Positions 1 to 5,420 are shown, counted from the first letter of the stretch. The stretch: DNA of 8,529 bases from Clostridia bacterium (GCA_900752095.1 CAADUD010000114.1:1-8529); one strand, 5' to 3'. A program made the numbers and translations. The notes: generated by a model not told the origin, from the letters alone.

Positions 1-30
1 GTAAAAGTAACAAGGAAAGAGGTGCGTAAA

Positions 31-277
31 ATGGACTTTTTACGGATTTTTCACAAAAGAGGATACACCTAAAAAAGTAGGAAAAAGAGATTGGAAAGAA
101 AAAAACAAAAGATACCTAAGTCAGTTACAAAGATTTTTAGATGCAACAGATAGCGTAAAAGAAGAAAGAATAAGAAACAATATTATTGGGCAAATGTTAA
201 AATGTGATGAGATTTTAACTCAATTAGCAGAAAATGAAATGGCAAGAATTAAGCAAAATAGAGAAAAGACACAATAA
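31..277 (+). CDS. small charged protein of unknown function, reading frame broken at a CGG codon
   Basis: The ATG at 31 has a good ribosome binding site (AGAGGTG, 18-24, 6 nt spacing), but its frame gives only 13 codons before TAA at 70. The +1 frame is open to TAA at 275 and reads like a real protein rich in Lys, Glu and Arg (for example RDWKEKNKRYLSQLQRF and NNIIGQMLKCDEILTQLAE), yet it has no usable start of its own. Joining the two frames by skipping C43 of codon CGG gives an 81-aa protein starting MDFLGFFTKEDT, a natural-looking N-terminus. The rest looks helical and soluble; I see no membrane segment or known motif. Removing one T from the run at 46-50 would also restore frame (MDFLRIFTKED), so the exact break is not certain. 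I do not recognise the family. The upstream context lies outside the window. It could be a pseudogene, a recoded gene or a sequence error. Confidence 0.6.
43..46 (+). other. candidate +1 recoding site (CGGA) in the 81-aa gene
   Basis: This is the fifth codon after the ATG at 31, in the order TTA CGG ATT. Skipping the C makes the next codon GGA (Gly) and enters the long open frame. The original frame stops nine codons later. Confidence 0.45.
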
Positions 278-419
278 GACAGGATAAAAAATAAACAAAA
301 CGGGAAAAGTAAATATTATAAATCAAATTAAGAGTAATAAGAAAGTAAATAATAATTAAACTTCAAATGTATAATTAAAGAAAAAATAGTCATACTAATA
401 AAAAAAGAATGAGGAAATA

Positions 420-768
420 ATGATAAAAAAAATATTAGTAGGTCTTATGTCAGGTATTATTAGTGGACTTTTTACAGCAGGTGGAGGACTTATTTTAGTG
501 CCAGCCTTCTTATATACTCTAAAAATGGAGCCAAAAAAAGCAAGAGCAACATCTATTTTTTGTATTTTACCAATGGTGATAGTTACTGCATTTTTTTATG
601 GTAAAGGTAATTATATTCATTGGAAAATTGGGTTGTTGTGTGCATTGGGAGGAATTGCTCGGTGGATTACTGGGAGCAAAACTTTTAAATAGAATACCAG
701 ACAAATATTTAAAAATTATTTTTTCTGGCTTCTTAATTTACGCTGGAATTCATATGCTTTTACCATAA
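420..768 (+). CDS. short TSUP (TauE/SafE) family membrane permease, frame broken at a CGG codon
   Basis: This is a half-length TauE/SafE (TSUP, former DUF81) membrane protein; the family moves small anions such as sulfite, sulfoacetate or other organosulfur compounds. The first frame (420-692) carries the hallmark N-terminus MSGIISGLFTAGGGLILVP and further hydrophobic segments, then ends in unrelated residues after GGIA. From 661 the +1 frame continues the family pattern exactly (GGLLGAKLLNRIPDKYLK, then a last membrane helix FSGFLIYAGIHML) to TAA at 766-768. Skipping C660 of codon CGG gives a complete 115-aa protein with about four membrane helices. Removing T659 instead would give the same protein. 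The ribosome binding site is GAGG at 411-414. A second short TSUP gene follows 63 bp later; such half-size pairs probably work together. The substrate cannot be told. It is a pseudogene only if the frame is not restored. Confidence 0.8.
660..663 (+). other. candidate +1 recoding site (CGGT) in the first TSUP gene
   Basis: The order is ATT GCT CGG TGG. Skipping the C gives GCT GGT GGA, the Ala-Gly-Gly expected in the TSUP GGIAGG motif. A Shine-Dalgarno-like GGGAGG lies at 647-652, seven bases before the CGG, though it also encodes conserved glycine. Confidence 0.5.
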
Positions 769-831
769 AAGTATAAAATGTAAAGTTTTTACTTAAATTC
801 ATTTGTTATTCAAAAGGAATGAAGAAAGAAA

Positions 832-1231
832 ATGTTGGAAATACTAATAGGTTTTATTTCAGGAGTTGTTAGTCGGAATAGGAATGGGAGGAGGAACTAT
901 TTTAATTCTTCTCCTTTCTCTTTTTATGAATTTAGATCAACATATTGCACAAGCCACCAATTTAGTATTTTTTATTCCTACTGCAGTTACTGCCATTATT
1001 GTAGGAATAAAAAATAAAAATATTCTTTGGAAACAAGCTATACCTATTATTATTTCAGGTATGATAGGAGCTGCTATTAGTGCTAATATTAGTAGTCATA
1101 TGCAAGTAGGAGTTTTAAGAAGATTATTTGGAGCTTTTTTACTAGCAATTGCCATATATGAAATATATTCCTGGTACAAAATGTATATTAAAGAAAAAAT
1201 AAGACATAATAACAGTAATAAAATAAAATAG
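832..1231 (+). CDS. second short TSUP (TauE/SafE) family membrane permease, frame broken at a CGG codon
   Basis: The ATG at 832 opens MLEILIGFISGVVS and then meets an in-frame CGG at 874; past it the original frame yields low-quality residues and stops at 1017. The +1 frame from 875 reads GIGMGGGTILILLLSLF and continues to TAG at 1229-1231. Skipping C874 joins them as GFISGVVSGIGMGGGTIL, the textbook N-terminal TSUP motif, in a 132-aa protein with about four membrane helices and a basic C-terminal tail. A TTG codon at 866 could serve as an internal start, but this would lose the conserved first helix and has a poor context. The ribosome binding site is probably AAGGA near 815, with long spacing. 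It likely forms a pair, and perhaps an operon, with the TSUP gene at 420-768. Function is inferred from family alone. Confidence 0.8.
874..877 (+). other. candidate +1 recoding site (CGGA) in the second TSUP gene
   Basis: The order is GTT AGT CGG AAT. Skipping the C gives AGT GGA, the Ser-Gly of the conserved SGxGxGGG motif. AGGAG at 861-865 lies eight bases before the CGG and could pair with 16S rRNA during elongation. Confidence 0.5.
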
Positions 1232-1297
1232 TAGTGTAATAAGTTGAAGAAAAATACTAAAAATACTACTAAAAAGTAAAAAGGAGGATTATTAATT

Positions 1298-1438
1298 ATG
1301 AAATTTATTAAGGGCATGCTAATTGGAGGAATAGTAACAGCTGGTGTAGCAATGGTTTATGCAGAGACTATGGGACAAAATAAGAAGAAAATGATGAAAA
1401 AAGGTAAACAATTTGTAAAACGTATGGGAATCATATAG
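1298..1438 (+). CDS. 46-aa single-span membrane protein with basic tail
   Basis: A short open frame starts at ATG 1298 behind an excellent AGGAGG (1282-1287, 10 nt spacing) and ends at TAG 1436-1438. The product begins MKFIKGMLIGGIVTAGVAMVY, a hydrophobic, Gly-rich helix of about 17 residues, followed by a strongly basic tail (KKKMMKKGKQFVKRMG). This layout, a Gly-rich N-terminal membrane segment then a Lys-rich region, resembles small YtxH-like proteins of Firmicutes, but it is too short to assign. It lies 66 bp after the second TSUP gene and just before the hairpin terminator, so it is probably the last gene of that transcript. Confidence that it is a real gene is good because of the ribosome binding site and composition; the function is unknown. 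Confidence 0.7.
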   Translation: MKFIKGMLIGGIVTAGVAMVYAETMGQNKKKMMKKGKQFVKRMGII

Positions 1439-1458
1439 TTTTTTAACATATGCTATGC

Positions 1459-1501
1459 AATAAATAACAAACCTCAGAAAAACTGAGGTTTGTTATTTAT
1501 T
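1459..1501. terminator. strong, probably bidirectional intrinsic terminator
   Basis: A perfect 19-bp inverted repeat (1459-1477 and 1483-1501) has a 5-base A loop and a GC-richer core, CCTCAG/CTGAGG. The outer arms are A/T-rich, so both directions end in a U-rich run. It sits between the plus-strand 46-aa gene and the 3' end of the minus-strand Cys-rich gene, so it can end both transcripts. Confidence 0.85.
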
Positions 1502-1525
1502 TGTATGAAAGAAAATACAAATAGA

Positions 1526-1981
1526 TTATCTACAAGGTTTATCACAATGTTTGTCGTCACATGGCTTTTCACAATTCTTATCATCACATGGTTTTTCACA
1601 TGGAGGGCAATCAAGTTCAATACCTTTTAAGCATTTGCATTCATGTTTACAAGTAGTACACACTTTACAATGTTTTACTCTGTCAACCCATACATCAATT
1701 TCATATAAACGATTTGCACATAAAGGGCCAAAAACAAATTCGCCTTCTTTATCTGTAAAAGTATGGGAAACGGGTCTTCTTTCCTCTTCTCCACATTCAC
1801 AAACAACTTCTACTAATTTTACGACTGCATCTGCAACAGGGTCTCCATAGCAATCTTTAATAACTCCGTAAATAACGGCTCTATTATCTTCTGGTAAAGT
1901 AATATTTAAATCAAATTGCTTTCCTGTAGCCATAATGCCATCTACATCTAAAACTGGGCATACACATTTTTCGTATTCCAT
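1526..1981 (-). CDS. Cys-rich protein with carboxypeptidase-regulatory-like domain, probable spore-surface protein
   Basis: A 151-aa protein with 18 cysteines (12 percent). Residues 1-15 carry a CVCP motif. Residues about 30-100 (RAVIYGVIKDCYGDPVADAVVKL, then TFTDKEGEFVFGPL) match the beta-sandwich pattern of carboxypeptidase-regulatory/SpaA-like domains, in which an inserted side chain is cross-linked or used for assembly. The C-terminal 50 residues are Cys/Lys/Asp-rich and end in tandem CEKPCDDKN units. There is no signal peptide or membrane helix. Cys-rich cytosolic proteins in spore formers are often coat or exosporium components made in the mother cell and cross-linked by disulfides. That fits the SigK-like promoter upstream, but the role is inference. 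The start is supported by AAAGGAA (1991-1997 on this strand) nine bases before the ATG. It is divergent from murI. Metal binding is another possible use of the cysteines. Confidence 0.8.
   Translation of the reverse strand: MEYEKCVCPVLDVDGIMATGKQFDLNITLPEDNRAVIYGVIKDCYGDPVADAVVKLVEVVCECGEEERRPVSHTFTDKEGEFVFGPLCANRLYEIDVWVDRVKHCKVCTTCKHECKCLKGIELDCPPCEKPCDDKNCEKPCDDKHCDKPCR
1532..1600 (-). repeat. 27-bp tandem coding repeat, about 2.6 units
   Basis: Two full 27-bp units (1574-1600, 1547-1573) and a partial one (1532-1546) encode CEKPCDDKN, CEKPCDDKH and CDKPC. The units are near-identical at DNA level, suggesting recent slippage expansion at the 3' end of the gene; copy number may differ between strains. 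Confidence 0.75.
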
Positions 1982-2012
1982 TTTTTATCATTCCTTTCTA
2001 TTTGTTATATTA

Positions 2013-2040
2013 TATTGTATGCAGAATTCGACAAATTGTG
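2013..2040 (-). promoter_or_regulatory. SigK-type (late mother-cell) sporulation promoter for the Cys-rich gene
   Basis: On the minus strand CATACAATA (2013-2021) matches the SigK -10 consensus CATAnnnTA at every fixed position. CACA (2037-2040) matches the short -35 element mACm. The gap is 15 bases, within the known range. Transcription would begin near 2006, leaving a leader of about 25 nt that holds the ribosome binding site. SigE shares the -10 form, but no SigE -35 sits at the right distance. Confidence 0.6.
2027..2033 (-). promoter_or_regulatory. possible Spo0A box
   Basis: The minus strand reads TGTCGAA, an exact 0A box core, between the -35 and -10 elements of the SigK-like promoter. 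It is a short match and may be chance. Confidence 0.25.
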
Positions 2041-2097
2041 ACTTAATATGATAAAATAAAAAACATCCAAACTATGGTAAATTTCCAATAAGTACAG

Positions 2098-2103
2098 TAT
2101 AAT
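2098..2103 (+). promoter_or_regulatory. candidate SigA -10 element for murI
   Basis: TATAAT lies 38 bp upstream of the murI ATG. No convincing -35 element is present 16-18 bp upstream, so this is a weak call. Confidence 0.35.
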
Positions 2104-2141
2104 AGAAAAGAAAATAAATTAAAAAGAAAAGGAAGAGTAAA

Positions 2142-2942
2142 ATGGATAATAGACCAATAGGAGTATTTGACTCGGGTGTGGGCGGTATGACAGTATTAAA
2201 AGAACTAAGAAAAAAAATACCACAAGAAAGCTTTGTATATTTAGGAGATACCAAACGTTTTCCATATGGAAATAAATCAAAAGAAACTATTATGGAATTA
2301 ACAAAAAATGGAATGAAGTTTTTAAAAAAACAAAATGTAAAAATGATAGTAATTGCTTGTGGAACTGCTACTAGTCAAGCACTAGAAGAAGTGGAAAATT
2401 TATATTCTATTCCTATTATAGGAGTAATAGAACCAACAGTAGATTACATATATAAAACGAATAAAAAGAAAATTGGTGTAATAGCAACAGCAGGAACTAT
2501 TCGTAGTAAAGGTTGGGAAAGAGAATTATTAAAAAGAATTAGAGAACTTGATTTACAAAGTATTGCTTGTCCTCTTTTAGCACCAATGGTAGAAGAAGGA
2601 TGGTATGCAAATAAAATAGCAAAGCTAGCAGTAAAAGAATACATAAAACCATTTAAAAATAGAGAAGTATTAATTTTGGGGTGTACCCATTATCCATTAT
2701 TAAAAGAAATGATTCAAAAACAAATAGGAAAGAAAGTAGAAGTAATTAATCTTGGAACATATGTAGCACAGGAAGTAGAAAAAATATTAAAAAAACAAAA
2801 TATGCTATCACAAGACAATTCACCTAGATTACAAGTTTATTTAACAGAAACGGAACATAAGTTTAATGAAGTAGCAAGTATTTTATTAGGAGAAAATATA
2901 GAAGCAAAGCTTGTCAAAGAAGAAACAGAATTATTAGTGTAA
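2142..2942 (+). CDS. murI: glutamate racemase
   Basis: Converts L-glutamate to D-glutamate in the cytosol for peptidoglycan; no cofactor is needed. The 266-aa length is typical. Family signatures are the N-terminal DSGVGG (10-15), GDTKRFPYG (35-43), the first catalytic Cys73 in ACGTATS, and the second catalytic pair in LGCTHYP (Cys181, His183). The usual CNTA motif reads CGTA here, with Gly74 replacing the common Asn. Both catalytic Cys residues and Asp10 are kept, so activity is expected. The ATG at 2142 starts the conserved IGVFDSG region and has AAGGA at 2129-2133. It stands alone between a divergent spore-type gene and the deacetylase gene; no terminator is visible after it. Confidence 0.96.
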   Translation: MDNRPIGVFDSGVGGMTVLKELRKKIPQESFVYLGDTKRFPYGNKSKETIMELTKNGMKFLKKQNVKMIVIACGTATSQALEEVENLYSIPIIGVIEPTVDYIYKTNKKKIGVIATAGTIRSKGWERELLKRIRELDLQSIACPLLAPMVEEGWYANKIAKLAVKEYIKPFKNREVLILGCTHYPLLKEMIQKQIGKKVEVINLGTYVAQEVEKILKKQNMLSQDNSPRLQVYLTETEHKFNEVASILLGENIEAKLVKEETELLV

Positions 2943-2967
2943 AGATGCAACATGTGTGACAAGTAAA

Positions 2968-2993
2968 ATATTATGGAAAAACAATCATAATTT
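2968..2993 (+). promoter_or_regulatory. weak candidate SigE-type promoter before the deacetylase gene
   Basis: ATATT (2968-2972) and CATAATTT (2986-2993) resemble SigE -35 and -10 elements with a 13-base gap, slightly short. The start would fall near 3000, directly before the hairpin at 3002. Such elements are common by chance in AT-rich DNA. Confidence 0.25.
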
Positions 2994-3001
2994 CAAAAGA
3001 C

Positions 3002-3042
3002 TAAACATATATTTTACCATTAGGAGGCAAAATATATGTTTA
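3002..3042 (+). promoter_or_regulatory. RNA hairpin enclosing the ribosome binding site and start codon of the deacetylase gene
   Basis: A perfect 14-bp inverted repeat (3002-3015 and 3029-3042) surrounds a 13-base loop containing AGGAGG (3022-3027). The ATG at 3036-3038 lies inside the right arm. Folding of the leader would hide the start codon while showing the Shine-Dalgarno sequence, so it may lower or regulate translation. The stem is mostly A-U with two G-C pairs at most, so its strength is moderate. Confidence 0.5.
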
Positions 3043-3806
3043 TTGTATTTAATAAGCAAAAAATATATTCTTATCTAGTATCATTTGCCACTGTTGTTAT
3101 TTTATTTATATTTGCTTTTGCTACACTAATAAATAATAATGATACTGTTCTTACTGCAAGCCAATCTAGGGAACTTCCTATTTATTGTGTAGACACGGTA
3201 GAAAAAAAAGTAGCTCTTACAATAAATTGCGCGTGGAATGCAGATGATATTGACATTATTTTAAAAACGTTAGAAGAAAACCAGGTTAAAATTACTTTTT
3301 TCATTGTAGGAGATTGGATAGATAAGTATCCGGAAGCCGTTAAAAAAATTGCAGATGCTGGACACGAAATTGGTAACCATTCTAATACTCACCCACATGT
3401 AAATAATTTAAGTAGTGAAGAAAATACTAAAGAAATATTAGAATGTTCACAAAAAGTAGAAGCAATTACTAAGCAAAAAACGGTACTTTATCGTGCACCA
3501 TATGGAGAATATAATAATACTGTGATTAGAGCAGCTAAATCTGCTAGTCATTTACCAATTCAGTGGAATTTAGATACCTTAGATTATACTGGATTAACGG
3601 GAGAAGAAATGTGGAACAGATTAAACGGTAAATTAAAAAATGGTTCTATTATTTTATGCCATAATGGTACAAAACATACAGCAGATAGCTTAGGAATGAT
3701 TATAAAAAATATTAAACAAGCTGGTTATAAAATAGTTCCTGTATCTGAACTTATCTACCAAGACAATTATATTATTGATAGTACTGGCACACAAAAAATG
3801 CAATAA
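3036..3806 (+). CDS. membrane-anchored polysaccharide deacetylase-like protein (NodB/CE4 family)
   Basis: A 256-aa protein with an N-terminal membrane segment at about 13-32 (YLVSFATVVILFIFAFATLI) and an extracellular NodB-homology domain. This family removes acetyl groups from peptidoglycan or other glycans with a metal ion. Visible motifs are the metal-site HSNTH (His115, His119), YRAPYG (152-157), WNLDTLDY (177-184) and ILCHNG with His209. Motif 1, usually TFDDG or TFDAAWG, reads TINCAWNADD (62-71): the position of the catalytic-base Asp appears to be Asn64. The enzyme could be weak, altered or inactive, although clostridial PdaB-like members vary here. The start follows AGGAGG at 3022-3027. 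A role in spore or vegetative cell-wall change is plausible from family and from the neighbouring spore-type promoter signals, but not shown. Confidence 0.88.
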   Translation: MFIVFNKQKIYSYLVSFATVVILFIFAFATLINNNDTVLTASQSRELPIYCVDTVEKKVALTINCAWNADDIDIILKTLEENQVKITFFIVGDWIDKYPEAVKKIADAGHEIGNHSNTHPHVNNLSSEENTKEILECSQKVEAITKQKTVLYRAPYGEYNNTVIRAAKSASHLPIQWNLDTLDYTGLTGEEMWNRLNGKLKNGSIILCHNGTKHTADSLGMIIKNIKQAGYKIVPVSELIYQDNYIIDSTGTQKMQ

Positions 3807-3953
3807 TAAAAAAGTAGACAAAATAATAAAAAAATAAAAGAAATAAAAGTTTTTGTTAAAATAAAAAGTAAAAAATTCCAATAAGTATTATTTTTATGAA
3901 TAAACCTTAAAAAAGAGGTTCATACTAAAACTAGAAAAAAGGAGTTTATAAAA

Positions 3954-4427
3954 ATGTCTTTGATAGGAATTTATACCCAGAGTGTTAATGAACCTTATTT
4001 AAAGCAACAACTAACAGATATATTACCAGAAAATCAAATCTTTTTTTTAAAAGAAAATTCGATTCAAAATCTAACAAATATTAAATTTTCCATTATTCTC
4101 ATCGGAAAAAAGATGATAAAAAACAATACAAATTTTAAAGCTATTATTGAAAAATCGGACTATTTAATTTTTAATACAGATATTAAAGAAAATATAGAAT
4201 TGTTAGAAAACTTAACATTAAACCTTATTACGTATGGATTTAATTCAAAGGCTACTATTACAACTTCTAGTGTAGAGGAACAAAAAATGTTAATTTGCTT
4301 ACAAAGAGGAATTAAAAATTTGCAAGGAAAAATTATTGAACCACAAGAAATAGAAATTGAAACCAGTCAAGAAATTAGTAGTTATGCTTTAATGGAATTC
4401 ATTAGCTTAAAACTATTATTCAATTAA
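3954..4427 (+). CDS. 157-aa conserved-looking protein of unknown function
   Basis: Starts at ATG 3954 behind AAGGAG (3939-3944, 9 nt spacing) and stops at TAA 4425-4427. The N-terminus MSLIGIYTQSVNE, with alternating hydrophobic strands (FSIILIGKKM, SDYLIFNTD, LNLITYGFNSKATITTSS), suggests a soluble alpha/beta fold of Rossmann type. The segment ITYGFNSKATIT faintly resembles the TYG-N-AD region at the end of the central domain of Mur ligases, and the C-terminal part ends with a helix, but there is no P-loop and the length is far too short for a ligase. I do not recognise it with confidence. It lies alone between the deacetylase gene and the ssb-like gene with separate expression signals. Composition is like its neighbours, so it is probably native. 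Confidence 0.75.
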   Translation: MSLIGIYTQSVNEPYLKQQLTDILPENQIFFLKENSIQNLTNIKFSIILIGKKMIKNNTNFKAIIEKSDYLIFNTDIKENIELLENLTLNLITYGFNSKATITTSSVEEQKMLICLQRGIKNLQGKIIEPQEIEIETSQEISSYALMEFISLKLLFN

Positions 4428-4595
4428 ATAGTAAATAAGGAGAAATCAACATAAAAAAGTAGAAACATAATACGAGTAAAAAAGAAAAATACAAAAATAT
4501 TTCTGTTAAATTAAATTGATAAGTAAGAAAAAAGAAAATAAAGCTCTAAAATGAGCAAAAAATAGAAAAATAAAAGAAAAAATTAACATTTTATG

Positions 4596-4624
4596 TAGAC
4601 AAAACCAAAAAAACATAGTATAAT
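4596..4624 (+). promoter_or_regulatory. SigA-type promoter for the ssb-like gene
   Basis: TAGACA (4596-4601), a 17-bp spacer and perfect TATAAT (4619-4624). Transcription would start near 4631, giving a leader of about 75 nt. The leader begins with a small GACTA/TAGTC hairpin (4634-4647) of unknown meaning. The rest of the 277-bp spacer before the gene holds nothing else that I can support. Confidence 0.75.
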
Positions 4625-4704
4625 ATTAAATGTGACTAGAATTAGTCTAAATAATACATACTATGAATAAACTAAATAAGAAACAAAGGTAGGGAGGAAA
4701 AAAA

Positions 4705-5406
4705 GTGAATACAAATTATGATGATAATAACCATTTAAAATTGGTAGGAAAGGTAACAAGTGAGAAAAAATTTAGTCATGAAATTTATGGAGAAAAATTT
4801 TACATATTTGATTTAAGCGTACCACGTTTAAGTGGAAATGCAGATAACATTCCAGTAACAATTTCAGAAAGATTATTAACAAATCAAGATATTACAGTAG
4901 GAGTAAAGGTAGAAATAGAAGGTCAATTCAGATCTTATAATAGTTATGATCATGAAAAAAACAGATTAATTTTAACGGTATTTGTAAAAGATATTCAATT
5001 TTTAGAAAACCAAGAAGAAGTAGAATTTAGAAAAGACCAAATTTCAAATGAAGTTGTATTAGATGGGTTTATTTGCAAAAAACCAATTTATCGTAAAACA
5101 CCATTTGGAAGAGAGATTTCAGATATTTTATTAGCTGTAAATAGAGCTTATAACAAATCAGATTATATTCCATGTATTGCATGGGGAAGAAATGCTAGAT
5201 TTTGTGAAAATGTACCAGTAGGTACAGAAGTAAGAATTGTAGGTAGGGTGCAATCTAGAGAATATGAGAAAAAATATGAAGATGGAACAGTAGAAAAGAA
5301 AGTAGCTTATGAAGTATCTGTATCTAGTTTAGAAATTGCAAACCAAGATGGAAATGAAGAAAAAGAAAGTGAATCGGAAGTAAATGAAAATAAAGAAGCT
5401 ATTTAG
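4705..5406 (+). CDS. single-stranded DNA-binding protein-like, two OB folds
   Basis: A 233-aa protein starting at GTG 4705 behind GGGAGG (4692-4697, 7 nt). Residues about 11-100 form one OB-type domain (LVGKVTSEKKFSHEIYGEKFYIFDL, then VEIEGQFRSYNS) and about 113-213 a second (DGFICKKPIYRKTPFGREISD, IPCIAWGRNAR, VRIVGRVQSREY). The second half matches the SSB/PriB pattern well. This two-OB layout is a known Firmicutes group distinct from the standard ssb gene of about 150-170 aa. The last 20 residues are Glu-rich but end in NKEAI, without the DDIPF-like tip by which classic SSBs recruit partners. It may bind single-stranded DNA in a special setting rather than replace the main SSB. It has its own promoter and terminator, so it is a single-gene unit. 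Confidence 0.88.
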   Translation: MNTNYDDNNHLKLVGKVTSEKKFSHEIYGEKFYIFDLSVPRLSGNADNIPVTISERLLTNQDITVGVKVEIEGQFRSYNSYDHEKNRLILTVFVKDIQFLENQEEVEFRKDQISNEVVLDGFICKKPIYRKTPFGREISDILLAVNRAYNKSDYIPCIAWGRNARFCENVPVGTEVRIVGRVQSREYEKKYEDGTVEKKVAYEVSVSSLEIANQDGNEEKESESEVNENKEAI

Positions 5407-5420
5407 TTAGCTTCTTTTTT
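5392..5420 (+). terminator. intrinsic terminator overlapping the ssb-like stop codon
   Basis: A 10-bp perfect stem (5392-5401 with 5408-5417), a six-base loop and a T run. The TAG stop (5404-5406) lies in the loop. The A-rich left side may also let it stop the minus-strand gene whose end is at 5458. Confidence 0.85.

Noticed and set aside
1..24. Similarity of the first bases to the conserved 3' end of 16S rRNA (GTAACAAGG)
   Set aside because: The match is too short and what follows is a ribosome binding site and a coding frame, not the spacer after 16S rRNA.
1551..1850. Long plus-strand open frame opposite the Cys-rich gene
   Set aside because: It is the complement of a repetitive coding gene, has no ribosome binding site and shows no protein-like motif.
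2083..3887. Shared 12-mer TTCCAATAAGTA upstream of murI (2083-2094) and upstream of the 157-aa gene (3876-3887)
   Set aside because: In DNA this AT-rich, 12-base repeats within 8.5 kb are expected by chance, and the contexts differ.
3895..3921. Possible hairpin ACCT/AGGT after the deacetylase gene
   Set aside because: The stem is short and bulged with no T run, so it is not a credible terminator.
4614..4665. 8-bp inverted repeat CATAGTAT/ATACTATG around the ssb-like gene start site
   Set aside because: Short, A/T-rich, far apart, and likely chance; no known operator matches.
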